Below, in pieces: positions 31,335-41,666 of a stretch of 44,049 nucleotides of DNA (its first letter is position 1; each line of letters begins with the position of its first letter). The stretch covers positions 1 through 44,049 of the forward strand of contig CAMCLD010000017.1 in assembly GCA_945875635.1 (NCBI GenBank), in the 5' to 3' direction. This stretch comes from an uncultured Prevotella sp. GTDB taxonomy: Bacteria; Bacteroidota; Bacteroidia; Bacteroidales; Bacteroidaceae. A program made the position numbers and the translations under genes. Below the pieces are notes generated by a model, which was given only the letters and a program-made list of their open reading frames with translations, searched no databases and was not told the origin of the DNA.

Positions 31335-33413
31335 TTATCTGTTTCTATAGTTCTCAAGTCCCTTTTCTAGAAACTCCATATAACCAGGTATGTCTTCCTT
31401 ATATACGAAAGAACCAGACAGAGGATTGCCCTCATTGTCAACCGTTACATAGAATGGCTGTGCCAAGAAACCGAATTTCGTCTCCTCAAGGTGACTCCAT
31501 TTGTCGCCTACAGTTCTCAGTGTTCGTTTCGTTCCGTCAGGCTTAACCACTTCAACAGGTTCAGGCAATGGAGTCTTGTCGTCAACATACAGAGATATTA
31601 ATACATAATCTTTTGTAAGTTTCTCGGCAACCTGTGGGTCTGTCCAGACGGCAGCTTCCATCTTACGACAATTGACACATCCGAAACCGGTAAAGTCAAT
31701 AAGTACAGGTTTTCCCATCTTGGCGGCAGCTTCCATTCCTTCCTCGTATGATGTGAATGCCGGATGCACCTCCTGTGCCTTGTTAAGATTGAAGTCCTGA
31801 GTGTTCATAGGTGATGAGAATGCAGATACTGCCTTGCAAGGAGCTCCCCACAGTCCAGGTATCATATATATGGTGAAGGACAAGCTGGTCAGTCCAAGCA
31901 GGATGCAAGGCACTGGCATGGCTTTATGTGTATCGCCGTCGCTCTGGAAACGCAGTATGCCAAGCAGGTATAGTCCAAGTCCTCCGAAAATGGCAATCCA
32001 CAATGACAGGAATACCTCCCTGTCCAGTAGGTGCCATCCGTAGGCAAGATCGGCTACAGAGAAGAATTTGCATGCGAAGGCAAGTTCTATGAATCCCAAT
32101 ACAATCTTTATGGTATTCATCCATGAACCTGATTTCGGAGCTTGTTTTAACCATGATGGGAACATTGCAAAGAGAGTGAATGGCAGAGCGAGAGCTATGG
32201 CGAATCCCAACATTCCCACAGCTGGTGCTACGATGTTTCCTGATGTGGCAAAGTCAACAAGCAGGAAGCCAATGATAGGACCTGTGCATGAGAATGATAC
32301 GAGGGCGAGGGTGAATGCCATAAGGAATATGGAAATCAGTCCGCTCGTGTTGGATGCTTTTGCGTCAACCTTGTTTGCCCAGCTTGATGGAAGTGATATC
32401 TCAAACCATCCAAAGAAAGACAGTGCAAACACTATGAGCAACAGGCAGAACAGTATGTTGAAATATGCGTTTGTAGCAAGCGAGTTGAGTGAGTTCGCAC
32501 CGAATATGGCTGTTATGGCAAGTCCGAGTCCAAGGTATATCACTACAATGGATATTCCATAAGTGACAGCATCCTTGATACCCTGGCTCTTTCCTTTTGC
32601 ACGCTTCAGGAAGAAACTTACGGTCATAGGTATTATAGGCCATACACAAGGAGTGAATAATGCCACGAGTCCACCGAGGATACCCATTATGAAGATATAC
32701 CATAGTGAGTTGTCTGTGTTGGTCGTTCCATCGTTAAGGGCATCAAGCTCTTTTATGACAGGCTTCCATAGATTTTCACCTGACGTAGGAGAAGCAATGG
32801 TGACACTTGCGGTCTTTGAACTGTCTGTCTTCATGCTGTCGGCTGTTGCCTTTGTCTCTGGCACCTCCTCTTTCACAGCCTCTTCTTCTTCTTTTGCCAC
32901 AGGAGCATCCTCCGGACCTTTGCCTGAATAGTTGAATTCAACCTGAGTAGGTGGAAGGCACATCTCGTCATTGCAGGCACCATACTGCAAGTAACCTTTT
33001 ATATTATATGTCTTGCCTGTAATTTTGAATTTTTGCACAAACCTCACACTGTTCTCAAAGAAACGCAGTTTCATGCCAAACATTTCATCGTAAGTGTTGA
33101 CCTCGTGTCCCTGTGGAGTTAGTTTGCCGACAGGCTGTGCACCTTCCTTTTTCTCGATGGTGATAGTGGCTGGGACAGGACCATCGTCTGGCAGCCCTGT
33201 TGAATAGACATGCCATCCCTTGTCAATCTTTGCAGAGAATACTACATCCACCTCAGTTGGTGAAACCTGTTTCTGCTGTACGGAGAATCGAACAGGTGTT
33301 CCTTGTGCCACAGCCACAGTACTAATCAGTACGCTCATGGCAAGCACCAGTAGCCTTGTCTTCTTTAACAGCCACATGCTTCCTTGTAAAACGGCTTCTT
33401 TTCTGTTTGTCAT
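31335..33413 (-). CDS. dsbD: Thiol:disulfide interchange protein DsbD
   Basis: A 692-residue three-domain membrane protein that carries electrons from cytoplasmic thioredoxin to the periplasm. After a signal peptide (best start may be the Met of MWLLKKTRLL at 33377) come an N-terminal DsbD domain (about 40-170, Cys pair in YGACNDEMCLPP), an eight-helix DsbD transmembrane domain (about 235-540, with TPCVWPIIPMTVSFF), and a C-terminal thioredoxin-like domain with CVNC at residues 579-582. It is 87 nt downstream of the CyuA-type desulfidase, which suggests a shared transcript on cysteine and thiol metabolism. Confidence 0.93.
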   Translation of the reverse strand: MTNRKEAVLQGSMWLLKKTRLLVLAMSVLISTVAVAQGTPVRFSVQQKQVSPTEVDVVFSAKIDKGWHVYSTGLPDDGPVPATITIEKKEGAQPVGKLTPQGHEVNTYDEMFGMKLRFFENSVRFVQKFKITGKTYNIKGYLQYGACNDEMCLPPTQVEFNYSGKGPEDAPVAKEEEEAVKEEVPETKATADSMKTDSSKTASVTIASPTSGENLWKPVIKELDALNDGTTNTDNSLWYIFIMGILGGLVALFTPCVWPIIPMTVSFFLKRAKGKSQGIKDAVTYGISIVVIYLGLGLAITAIFGANSLNSLATNAYFNILFCLLLIVFALSFFGWFEISLPSSWANKVDAKASNTSGLISIFLMAFTLALVSFSCTGPIIGFLLVDFATSGNIVAPAVGMLGFAIALALPFTLFAMFPSWLKQAPKSGSWMNTIKIVLGFIELAFACKFFSVADLAYGWHLLDREVFLSLWIAIFGGLGLYLLGILRFQSDGDTHKAMPVPCILLGLTSLSFTIYMIPGLWGAPCKAVSAFSSPMNTQDFNLNKAQEVHPAFTSYEEGMEAAAKMGKPVLIDFTGFGCVNCRKMEAAVWTDPQVAEKLTKDYVLISLYVDDKTPLPEPVEVVKPDGTKRTLRTVGDKWSHLEETKFGFLAQPFYVTVDNEGNPLSGSFVYKEDIPGYMEFLEKGLENYRNR

Positions 33414-33500
33414 ATTATTTTAGTGTTATAAACCCTGCATGGATATTCTTTAATGCAGGATTTGTGTGAATTAATTGTTTTTCTTGAAATCCATGAAGTG

Positions 33501-34790
33501 TCAATTGCTTTTGCTTGTCATGATGTCAAGGACAAACCTGTCCGTGGCATCCATGCCCTTGCTGCCTATGGCGGTAAGGTTGCGAATGCTTTGGTCAACA
33601 TCATCGTCGATTATTCCCTCGCATGAGGTCACGTACTTGTGTTGCATGGCAAGCATGGCACTCATCACAGCTGTACCAACTCCCGTTGTGAGTTTAAGGG
33701 CACAGCTTGGCTTGGCTCCGTCGCAAATCATGCCTGTCAGGTTGGCTATCATATTTTTTACAGAATAGCTCACCTGCTCGTAGTTGCCACCCATAAGATA
33801 TGTTATTCCGCACGAACTGCCTGTCGATGCTACGACACATCCGCATAGAGCTGACAGGGTGCCAAGATTCTGCTTTATGTATATAGCTGTCAGATTGCTC
33901 ATGATGAGTGCTCTTATAAGCTCCTCTTCTGTATTGTGGTTCTCCTCTGCGAAGACTACTACTGGCATCGTGGTGCATATTCCTTGGTTTCCACTTCCGC
34001 TGTTGCTCATCACCGGTATCATGGCACCTGCCATTCTTGCATCACATGCACAGCTTGTCCTTGAGAGAATTTCGGCAAAGATGGAGTCTCCCATTATGCC
34101 TTTTCCAAGTGGGGAGCACAATGTCTTTCCCAGCTGGTGACCGTAATTGTCCTGAAGACCTTTCTCGGCAGCAGACTCATTCAGCTTCCTCGCTTCAAGG
34201 ATAAACCTTAACTCCTCAATGTCGGTAGTCGTGGCAAACTCATATACTTTGGCAAGTGTAAGGCTGACGCAATGTCCATCGTCTGTTCCTTTCTCCTTGG
34301 CTTCACACGAAATCATCACTTCATGGTCTCTCCTCAGATATACAAAATGTGTATGCTCTCCCTTTATTCTCGCTTCTGCCTCGTGCCCGTCTGCCTTGCA
34401 AATGACATTGATGAACAATTTGTCCTCGTCGTCAGTTTCAAGTGAAATAGTTATCCTGTCTTCTGCAATGAATTTCTTGCCTTGCTCCACAGAATTCTTG
34501 TCGCAAGACCGTAGTACCTCGAGCCCTGCCTCTGGCTCACCGATGATGGCTCCAAGAGCTACGGCAATGGGAAGTCCAATCAATCCAGTTCCTGGTATTC
34601 CAACGCCCATGGCGTTCTTCAGAATATTTGCGCTGAGTCTTATGTCTATGGAGTCAGGCATACACCCAAGTGCCTTACGGGCTTTTGCCACACACAAAGC
34701 AACAGCCATTGGCTCTGTGCAGCCAATAGCCGGTACGACTTGCTTCTTTATCAATGAGATAATATCTTTCCTGTCTTTTTCAGAGAGCAT
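33501..34790 (-). CDS. L-cysteine desulfidase family protein (UPF0597/CyuA)
   Basis: A 429-residue protein of the UPF0597/L-cysteine desulfidase family (CyuA/YhaM type), which breaks cysteine to pyruvate, ammonia and sulfide using a [4Fe-4S] cluster. AIGCTEPMAVALCVAKARKALG at the N-terminus, MSNSGSGNQGI in the middle, and several Cys (SCACDARMAG, GSSCGIT, MICDGAKPSCALK) are typical. It is upstream of dsbD on the same strand with a -7 box at 34827-34834. Confidence 0.9.
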   Translation of the reverse strand: MLSEKDRKDIISLIKKQVVPAIGCTEPMAVALCVAKARKALGCMPDSIDIRLSANILKNAMGVGIPGTGLIGLPIAVALGAIIGEPEAGLEVLRSCDKNSVEQGKKFIAEDRITISLETDDEDKLFINVICKADGHEAEARIKGEHTHFVYLRRDHEVMISCEAKEKGTDDGHCVSLTLAKVYEFATTTDIEELRFILEARKLNESAAEKGLQDNYGHQLGKTLCSPLGKGIMGDSIFAEILSRTSCACDARMAGAMIPVMSNSGSGNQGICTTMPVVVFAEENHNTEEELIRALIMSNLTAIYIKQNLGTLSALCGCVVASTGSSCGITYLMGGNYEQVSYSVKNMIANLTGMICDGAKPSCALKLTTGVGTAVMSAMLAMQHKYVTSCEGIIDDDVDQSIRNLTAIGSKGMDATDRFVLDIMTSKSN

Positions 34791-34826
34791 AATTGAATGA
34801 GATGCATTAGAGACCTAAATATTTTG

Positions 34827-34834
34827 CAAAATTA
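34827..34834 (-). promoter_or_regulatory. -7 box of cysteine desulfidase gene
   Basis: The minus strand reads TAATTTTG, 37 nt upstream of the start codon. A near -33 match (GTTG) lies 20 nt upstream. Confidence 0.55.
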
Positions 34835-34875
34835 TTAAATTAATTCGCAATATGCAACTTTTTCCATCCCAAAAG

Positions 34876-34906
34876 TTTGGAGATTGGAAAATTATTGCTA
34901 CCTTTG
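34876..34906 (+). promoter_or_regulatory. Strong promoter upstream of greA leader
   Basis: TTTG (34876-34879), 19-nt spacer, TACCTTTG (34899-34906): a full consensus match. The predicted start is near 34913, about 340 nt before greA. Confidence 0.7.
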
Positions 34907-34984
34907 TACCCGACAATATGCTTACATGGCATAGATGCAACGCATTAATTGGTATGCCATAGCGATGCATATCATATATTAAGA

Positions 34985-35140
34985 ATTCAAGTTTCGCAAG
35001 TAAAAAACTTGCTCTAAGTTAACAAGTTGACAAGTCAACAAGTTGCTACTCTTCTTGTTTGAGTTTGGCAAAATTAGAAAAACTAACAACTTGTCAACTC
35101 GTCATCTGACAGCATGTCGGAGACATGCGGAACTTAAGTT
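34985..35140. repeat. Dispersed modular intergenic repeat, copy D
   Basis: It begins with TTCAAGTTTCGCAAG, has a TTAACAAGTTGACAAGTCAA module with about 38 nt identical to copy A, and ends with GCATGTC-GGA-GACATGC and TTAAGTTAAG. Copy A carries the last palindrome at its opposite end, so modules are rearranged between copies. Confidence 0.65.
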
Positions 35141-35168
35141 AAGAATGATAAATACAACAGGAAGCGTT

Positions 35169-35206
35169 GAATTCCAACAGGAAGCGTTGGAATTCATCTC
35201 TTTTTT
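35169..35206 (+). terminator. Terminator-like hairpin in greA leader
   Basis: GAATTCCAAC (35169-35178) and GTTGGAATTC (35186-35195) are perfect complements around AGGAAGC, followed by ATCTC and six T (35201-35206). A tandem direct repeat AACAGGAAGCGTTG overlaps it. It stands between the 34876 promoter and greA. Confidence 0.65.
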
Positions 35207-35252
35207 GTATAGTATAAACGAAAAACAAAATAATAAATTAATCATTATTATC

Positions 35253-35717
35253 ATGGCTTATATGTCACAAGAAGGCTACGACAATCTCGTGGCTGAACTA
35301 AAACGTTTGGAATCCGTAGAACGTCCGAAAGCATCGGCAGCTATTGCTGAGGCCCGTGACAAGGGTGACCTTAGCGAGAACTCTGAATATGATGCAGCCA
35401 AGGAGGCACAGGCTCATCTTGAAGCTAAAATCAACAAGCTGAAGCTGACAATAGCAGAGGCTAAGATTGTGGATATGTCAAGACTTGGAACTGACGCTGT
35501 TCAGATAATGTCAAAGGTTGAAATGACCAATATGGCAACAAATGCCAAGATGAACTATACCATAGTCAGTGAGAGCGAGGCTAACCTAAGGGAAGGAAAA
35601 ATCTCCATAAAGACACCTATAGCTCAGGGACTGCTTAACAAGAAGGTAGGAGATGTCGTTGAGATAAAGATACCAAGAGGTACCGTGAAACTCCGTATCG
35701 ACAACATATCAATCTGA
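35253..35717 (+). CDS. greA: Transcription elongation factor GreA
   Basis: A 154-residue GreA that stimulates transcript cleavage by stalled RNA polymerase. The N-terminal coiled coil has the acidic tip GDLSENSEYDAAKEAQ, and the C-terminal FKBP-like domain ends in VGDVVEIKIPRGTVKLRI. ATG 35253 (MAYMSQEGYD) is the start; the longer upstream frame is leader. It may be controlled by termination in the leader. Confidence 0.96.
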   Translation: MAYMSQEGYDNLVAELKRLESVERPKASAAIAEARDKGDLSENSEYDAAKEAQAHLEAKINKLKLTIAEAKIVDMSRLGTDAVQIMSKVEMTNMATNAKMNYTIVSESEANLREGKISIKTPIAQGLLNKKVGDVVEIKIPRGTVKLRIDNISI

Positions 35718-35742
35718 TGGTTTAACTTTAATGACTGATGTC

Positions 35743-36141
35743 ATGGATATATTCAGCAAAATAGCCGCAGGGGAGATACCAAGTTATAAATGTGCCGAGG
35801 ATGACAGGTTCTATGCCTTCCTTGATATAAATCCCGTGGCAAAGGGACATACTCTCGTAATACCAAGGCGAGAGGTAGATTATATATTTGACATGGACGA
35901 CGAAGAGCTCGCTTCCTTCCAGATTTTTGCAAAGAAGGTGGCAACAGCTCTGCGCAATGCCTTTCCGTGCAAGAAAGTGGCACAGATAGTCCTTGGACTG
36001 GAAGTTCCTCATGCGCACATACATCTGCTCCCAATGAACAGCGAGTCAGATGCTGATTTCCGCAAGCCAAAGTTGAAACTTGCAGACGACGAGTTCAAGG
36101 CTATTGCAGAACGCATCCTTGAGGAATTCAGAAAATTGTAG
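35743..36141 (+). CDS. HIT-family nucleotide hydrolase
   Basis: A 132-residue histidine-triad protein. The motif HAHIHLLP (His-x-His-x-His) near residue 90 is the active site of nucleoside phosphoramidate or dinucleotide hydrolases. MDIFSKIAAGEIPSYKC is the family's usual beginning, so ATG 35743 is preferred over 35731. It lies 25 nt after greA and is co-transcribed with it. Confidence 0.93.
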   Translation: MDIFSKIAAGEIPSYKCAEDDRFYAFLDINPVAKGHTLVIPRREVDYIFDMDDEELASFQIFAKKVATALRNAFPCKKVAQIVLGLEVPHAHIHLLPMNSESDADFRKPKLKLADDEFKAIAERILEEFRKL

Positions 36142-36164
36142 AGTCGCTTTTTTTATCATCACTA

Positions 36165-36226
36165 AACTCAAGTTTCGCAAGCAGTAAATAGGAGGCCTTC
36201 TTTTTACTACTTGCGAAACTTGAGTT
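36165..36226. repeat. Long palindrome, repeat family copy E
   Basis: AACTCAAGTTTCGCAAG (36165-36181) pairs with CTTGCGAAACTTGAGTT (36210-36226), and AGTAAA/TTTACT extends the stem to 23 bp with one mismatch. The arm sequence is a module of copies A and D. It may also terminate the greA-HIT transcript. Confidence 0.7.
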
Positions 36227-36394
36227 AGTTACTATAGTTGGCAAATACGAGACTGTAGTATATAATCTTTAGCTCTTTCGGATTTTGCTGTTCCTTTGCA
36301 CCTTCTATACCCATCACCATTCTAATGGTAACACCAGGGTATGCCTTTCCATTACTTACCGTAAACTTCTTCTCCTTGGAATGAGACCATCGCC

Positions 36395-37423
36395 GTGTTA
36401 CCACAGGCCTTTCGCAACACAACTACATGGCATGTGGCGGTGAATGCTTGCATGGCAGGTTGCAAGCCTGAATATATGCCTATCCTCATTGCCATCACCA
36501 AGGCTTTGGGAGGTGGTGATTTTCGTCGCACCCTGGGCAGCACCCATGCTTGGATTCCCTATGCTTGGCTTAATGGTCCTGTGGCTCGGCAGTTAGGAAT
36601 CAGTTGCGACCAGGGGGAAATCAACTCGCAGGCCAACATGTCATTGAGCCGATTCTTGTCACTTGCCTTGATGAACCTTGCAGGCTATTATGTTGGACAG
36701 AACCGCATGGGTACATTCGGGTATCTGCAGCCGTGGTGCTTGGTAGAGGATGAGGAAGCCTGCCGTCGCATAGGATGGCAGTCGTGGCAGGAACAAAGAG
36801 GCTACAACATCAATGATAATACTGTTACATTGACTTCTGCCTTATTGTGGGGTAATAATATGGCACCCTCTACAATTGACCCGGTACGTGTGATGCAGCT
36901 CATGGCATGGGATATATCTGAACGGTGCCAGTTTGCATTGGGTAGTGGTAAACAATTCACCAACCGTGTTGTAATGATGACCGAACCGGTAGCGAATATC
37001 CTTAAGGACGGATATCCTTCGATTGACCAATTGGAGAATGCACTGATAGACAATTCCCGACGCCCAGCCTACGAGCGGGCTTTTGCCAACTATTATGCTA
37101 ATGCCGGAGGAAGAAAAGATGGCGGAGAACATTCTTTCAGACAGTACCTGAGCCACATCATAAGAAGTGAGAATGGAGCAGAAACCTCTACACCTGCGTG
37201 GTATGATACAAATAGTGAAACCATGACCACTGTTCCAACCATGCAGAAGGGCACCACAGCCTTTCTCATTACTGGCGACTCCTCACGCAACAAGGTACAG
37301 ACGATGCCAGGCGGCGGATTCTCTACGGTCAGGATAGAACTGCCTGCCAACTGGGACTCGCTGATGGCTGCAAAAGGCTACCATGTACTGAAGGATTTGT
37401 ATCTTTCGCATGCAGACCTATAG
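36395..37423 (+). CDS. UGSC-associated-type protein, N-terminally short
   Basis: A 342-residue frame starting with GTG. The block WHVAVNACMAGCKPEYMPILIAITKAL, then GPVARQLGI, NMSLSRFLSLALMNLAGYYVG, and a C-terminal MPGGGFSTVRIELP match a conserved family often found beside UGSC-motif (seleno)proteins, of unknown activity. Two Cys in CMAGC may be functional. The relatives I recall have further N-terminal sequence. Here in-frame sequence upstream (SPWNETIA) still looks family-like but meets a stop near 36363, so the 5' part is probably lost. No UGSC partner gene is present. Likely a decaying gene, though the remaining frame is intact. Confidence 0.5.
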   Translation: MLPQAFRNTTTWHVAVNACMAGCKPEYMPILIAITKALGGGDFRRTLGSTHAWIPYAWLNGPVARQLGISCDQGEINSQANMSLSRFLSLALMNLAGYYVGQNRMGTFGYLQPWCLVEDEEACRRIGWQSWQEQRGYNINDNTVTLTSALLWGNNMAPSTIDPVRVMQLMAWDISERCQFALGSGKQFTNRVVMMTEPVANILKDGYPSIDQLENALIDNSRRPAYERAFANYYANAGGRKDGGEHSFRQYLSHIIRSENGAETSTPAWYDTNSETMTTVPTMQKGTTAFLITGDSSRNKVQTMPGGGFSTVRIELPANWDSLMAAKGYHVLKDLYLSHADL

Positions 37424-37942
37424 TGCTTGCTTCATAAATGATTTGCTTTCAAGTTCCAACATATACACTTTTTTATCCAATCCTCCCGCATAGCCTGTCA
37501 GTGAATGGTTGCTACCAATGACACGATGGCAGGGGATAAGTATGTCTATGCCGTTGGCACCAATGGCTTGTGCCACGGCTCTTACCCCCTTTGGGTTGCC
37601 GATATTCCTGGCAATATCCATATAGCTTCTTGTTTCTCCGTATGGGATGTCGAGCAATGATTTCCATACCTGAAGTTGGAAATCAGTTCCGAAAGGACAC
37701 AGCGGAATGTTGAACACTTTGCGCTTGCCGGCAAAATAGTCGTCAAGCTGCGTCTTTGTCTTTTCGATGACAGAGGAAGACCCTGTTCTGAATTCTACAT
37801 TCACGTATTTACTGATTCTGCGCTTGTTCCGCTCGGCACACGACATTCCGTTCCAGTCACACAGGCACAGCTCATTACCCATAGATGCCAAGATGAGCTC
37901 CCCACATGGTGAGGTGTAATATTGAATGTAAATTTCTCTCAT
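37418..37942 (-). CDS. Methylated-DNA--protein-cysteine methyltransferase
   Basis: A 174-residue complete O6-alkylguanine-DNA alkyltransferase (Ogt/MGMT). The N-terminal domain (IQYYTSPCGELILASMGNELCLC) is present, then the helix-turn-helix (IPYGETRSYMDIARNIGNPKGVRAVAQAIGANG) and the suicide Cys in IPCHRVIG followed by LTGYAGG. It repairs O6-alkylguanine by transferring the alkyl group to its own cysteine. It is the last gene of a minus-strand run with the YgbA-like and HD genes, 14 nt after the former. Confidence 0.95.
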   Translation of the reverse strand: MREIYIQYYTSPCGELILASMGNELCLCDWNGMSCAERNKRRISKYVNVEFRTGSSSVIEKTKTQLDDYFAGKRKVFNIPLCPFGTDFQLQVWKSLLDIPYGETRSYMDIARNIGNPKGVRAVAQAIGANGIDILIPCHRVIGSNHSLTGYAGGLDKKVYMLELESKSFMKQAL

Positions 37943-37955
37943 GCGATATTTTGTT

Positions 37956-38288
37956 TCAACCTTTATTTCTACAACTCATCTCACGAAGCAGATGTCCGAT
38001 GGCTGCAAGGGGATAATAGAGTATCATCCTGGGGCCTGCCCAACGCATTACTCTCCTGACACGCTCTTTCATCTCTGGCCGATAGCAGTGGATGGGGCAT
38101 TTCTTGCATGTAGGCTTCTGTCCGCCGTAACGGCATCTGTCAAGTCGGCTGTGGGCATAGTCTAACAGCTCTCTGCATCTTGGACACAGTTCGACGTTTC
38201 CTTCGTGCTTCCGACAATACAGGCGTATCATCTGTTCCACAACAGTCTTCTCTTCCTCTATGCGAGTGTTGGTCATTCTATTACTCAT
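37956..38288 (-). CDS. YgbA-like nitrous oxide-stimulated promoter family protein
   Basis: A 110-residue protein with six cysteines in two clusters: CPRCRELLDYAHSRLDRC and CKKCPIHCY, followed by MKERVRRVMRWAGPRM. This is the YgbA_NO pattern, a family responding to nitric oxide and other stress; the cysteines may hold a metal or cluster. The start overlaps the HD gene's stop by 8 nt. ATG 38276 is an alternative start. Confidence 0.85.
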   Translation of the reverse strand: MSNRMTNTRIEEEKTVVEQMIRLYCRKHEGNVELCPRCRELLDYAHSRLDRCRYGGQKPTCKKCPIHCYRPEMKERVRRVMRWAGPRMILYYPLAAIGHLLREMSCRNKG

Positions 38289-38820
38289 TTATACCAAACA
38301 TTGTTTCAAGCATTTTTGTGCCGCTTCCTGTGCGGAAGATGTTCTTGCGAACAGCACGTATGGCATGAGGGGATTCGTTGTCCTCATACAGATTGACTAT
38401 GAAATCGGCCTCGATGAGTATCTGATAGTCCAAATCCTCGCATACATGGTAAGTGTGGTGATGGCCTACAAGCCAACAGATTCGTTCAATCTGCCGTTCC
38501 GAATAACCTCCAAGACGTGTTAGCATCTCACGTGCTACAGCAGGCCCTTCTTGCTCTTGTAGTTTACCGTTCTGATGTCCATATTTCTGCTCGCTCGCCC
38601 TTATTCCAATGTCATGAACAAGGGCAGCACTCTCAAGGATAAACAGCGTCTCCTCATCTAATCCTTCACTTCTGCCTATCATCGATGCGTAAGCATGGAC
38701 TTTGGTCGTGTGCTGTATGCGTTTCGGGTCGCCATTGTTGTAGTCAATCATGGCGAGTGCAAGTGTTTGTGTCGGTGTCATTGTATATTGTCTCTGATTT
38801 TCATTTAGTGAATAAGGCAT
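38281..38820 (-). CDS. HD-domain phosphohydrolase
   Basis: A 179-residue HD protein. His in HTTKVHAYA, the His-Asp in LVHDIGIRA, and GHHHTY with ILIEADFIVNL supply the metal site. The start may be ATG 38781 (MTPTQTLALAMIDYNN). It is the first gene of a three-gene operon with the YgbA-like protein and MGMT, which suggests a role in nucleotide or DNA-damage response; the substrate is unknown. Confidence 0.82.
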   Translation of the reverse strand: MPYSLNENQRQYTMTPTQTLALAMIDYNNGDPKRIQHTTKVHAYASMIGRSEGLDEETLFILESAALVHDIGIRASEQKYGHQNGKLQEQEGPAVAREMLTRLGGYSERQIERICWLVGHHHTYHVCEDLDYQILIEADFIVNLYEDNESPHAIRAVRKNIFRTGSGTKMLETMFGINE

Positions 38821-38925
38821 CCATTGTTCTGTTTCATCGGCAAAGTTAATACTTTTTTCCTTAAACTCTCTCCGTGAAGTCAGAATTTTATCGCCTTAGC
38901 GGTATTAGCGGTATTAGCGGTACAG

Positions 38926-39005
38926 GGGACAGGTCAGTGTCCTGCAGAAAAGCCTCGTCTCGCTCGTAGCCTGAGAAAAATGGGTAGGACACTGACCTGT
39001 GTCCC
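38926..39005. repeat. REP-like palindromic element, copy 1
   Basis: An 80-bp element with terminal arms GGGACAGGTCAGTGTCCT (38926-38943) and AGGACACTGACCTGT with GTCCC (38986-39005). It is preceded by three TTAGCGGTA tandem units. A second copy with the same arms and size is at 43765-43849, at the other side of the GH43 gene pair. Confidence 0.7.
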
Positions 39006-39213
39006 GTCTTGCTCTCGTATAGGGAACAAGACTTATGAGGACTATCCGTTGAGTGGTTGACTCCTTCAGCTTTACCGTATAATATGCAGGTATAAACAAA
39101 AATTATTCATTTTTTTTGCCTAAATAATAGTGAAAATAAACATTAAAAGGAATTATGAAACAATAATTCATGTTTATGTTACAAAACAAATGTGCGTTTG
39201 GAAAATTTTTCTC

Positions 39214-39221
39214 TAACTTTG
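39214..39221 (+). promoter_or_regulatory. -7 box of xylan operon
   Basis: TAACTTTG, 58 nt upstream of ATG 39280. A TTTG nearby (39197-39200) is only 13 nt upstream and is probably not the -33 box. Confidence 0.5.
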
Positions 39222-39261
39222 CACCACATTTATTGAGTATATAAAACGAAACTCACATTAA

Positions 39262-41622
<2,361 letters not shown>

Positions 41623-41666
41623 AAATTGAAGATTGACGAAGAAAAAATTGAAATACTAAAAATATT

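Noticed and set aside
36225..36422. 65-codon minus-strand open frame
   Set aside because: It looks somewhat protein-like (SNGKAYPGVTIR) but is isolated, runs from a shadow of the UGSC-type gene into a palindromic repeat, and has no family I can name.
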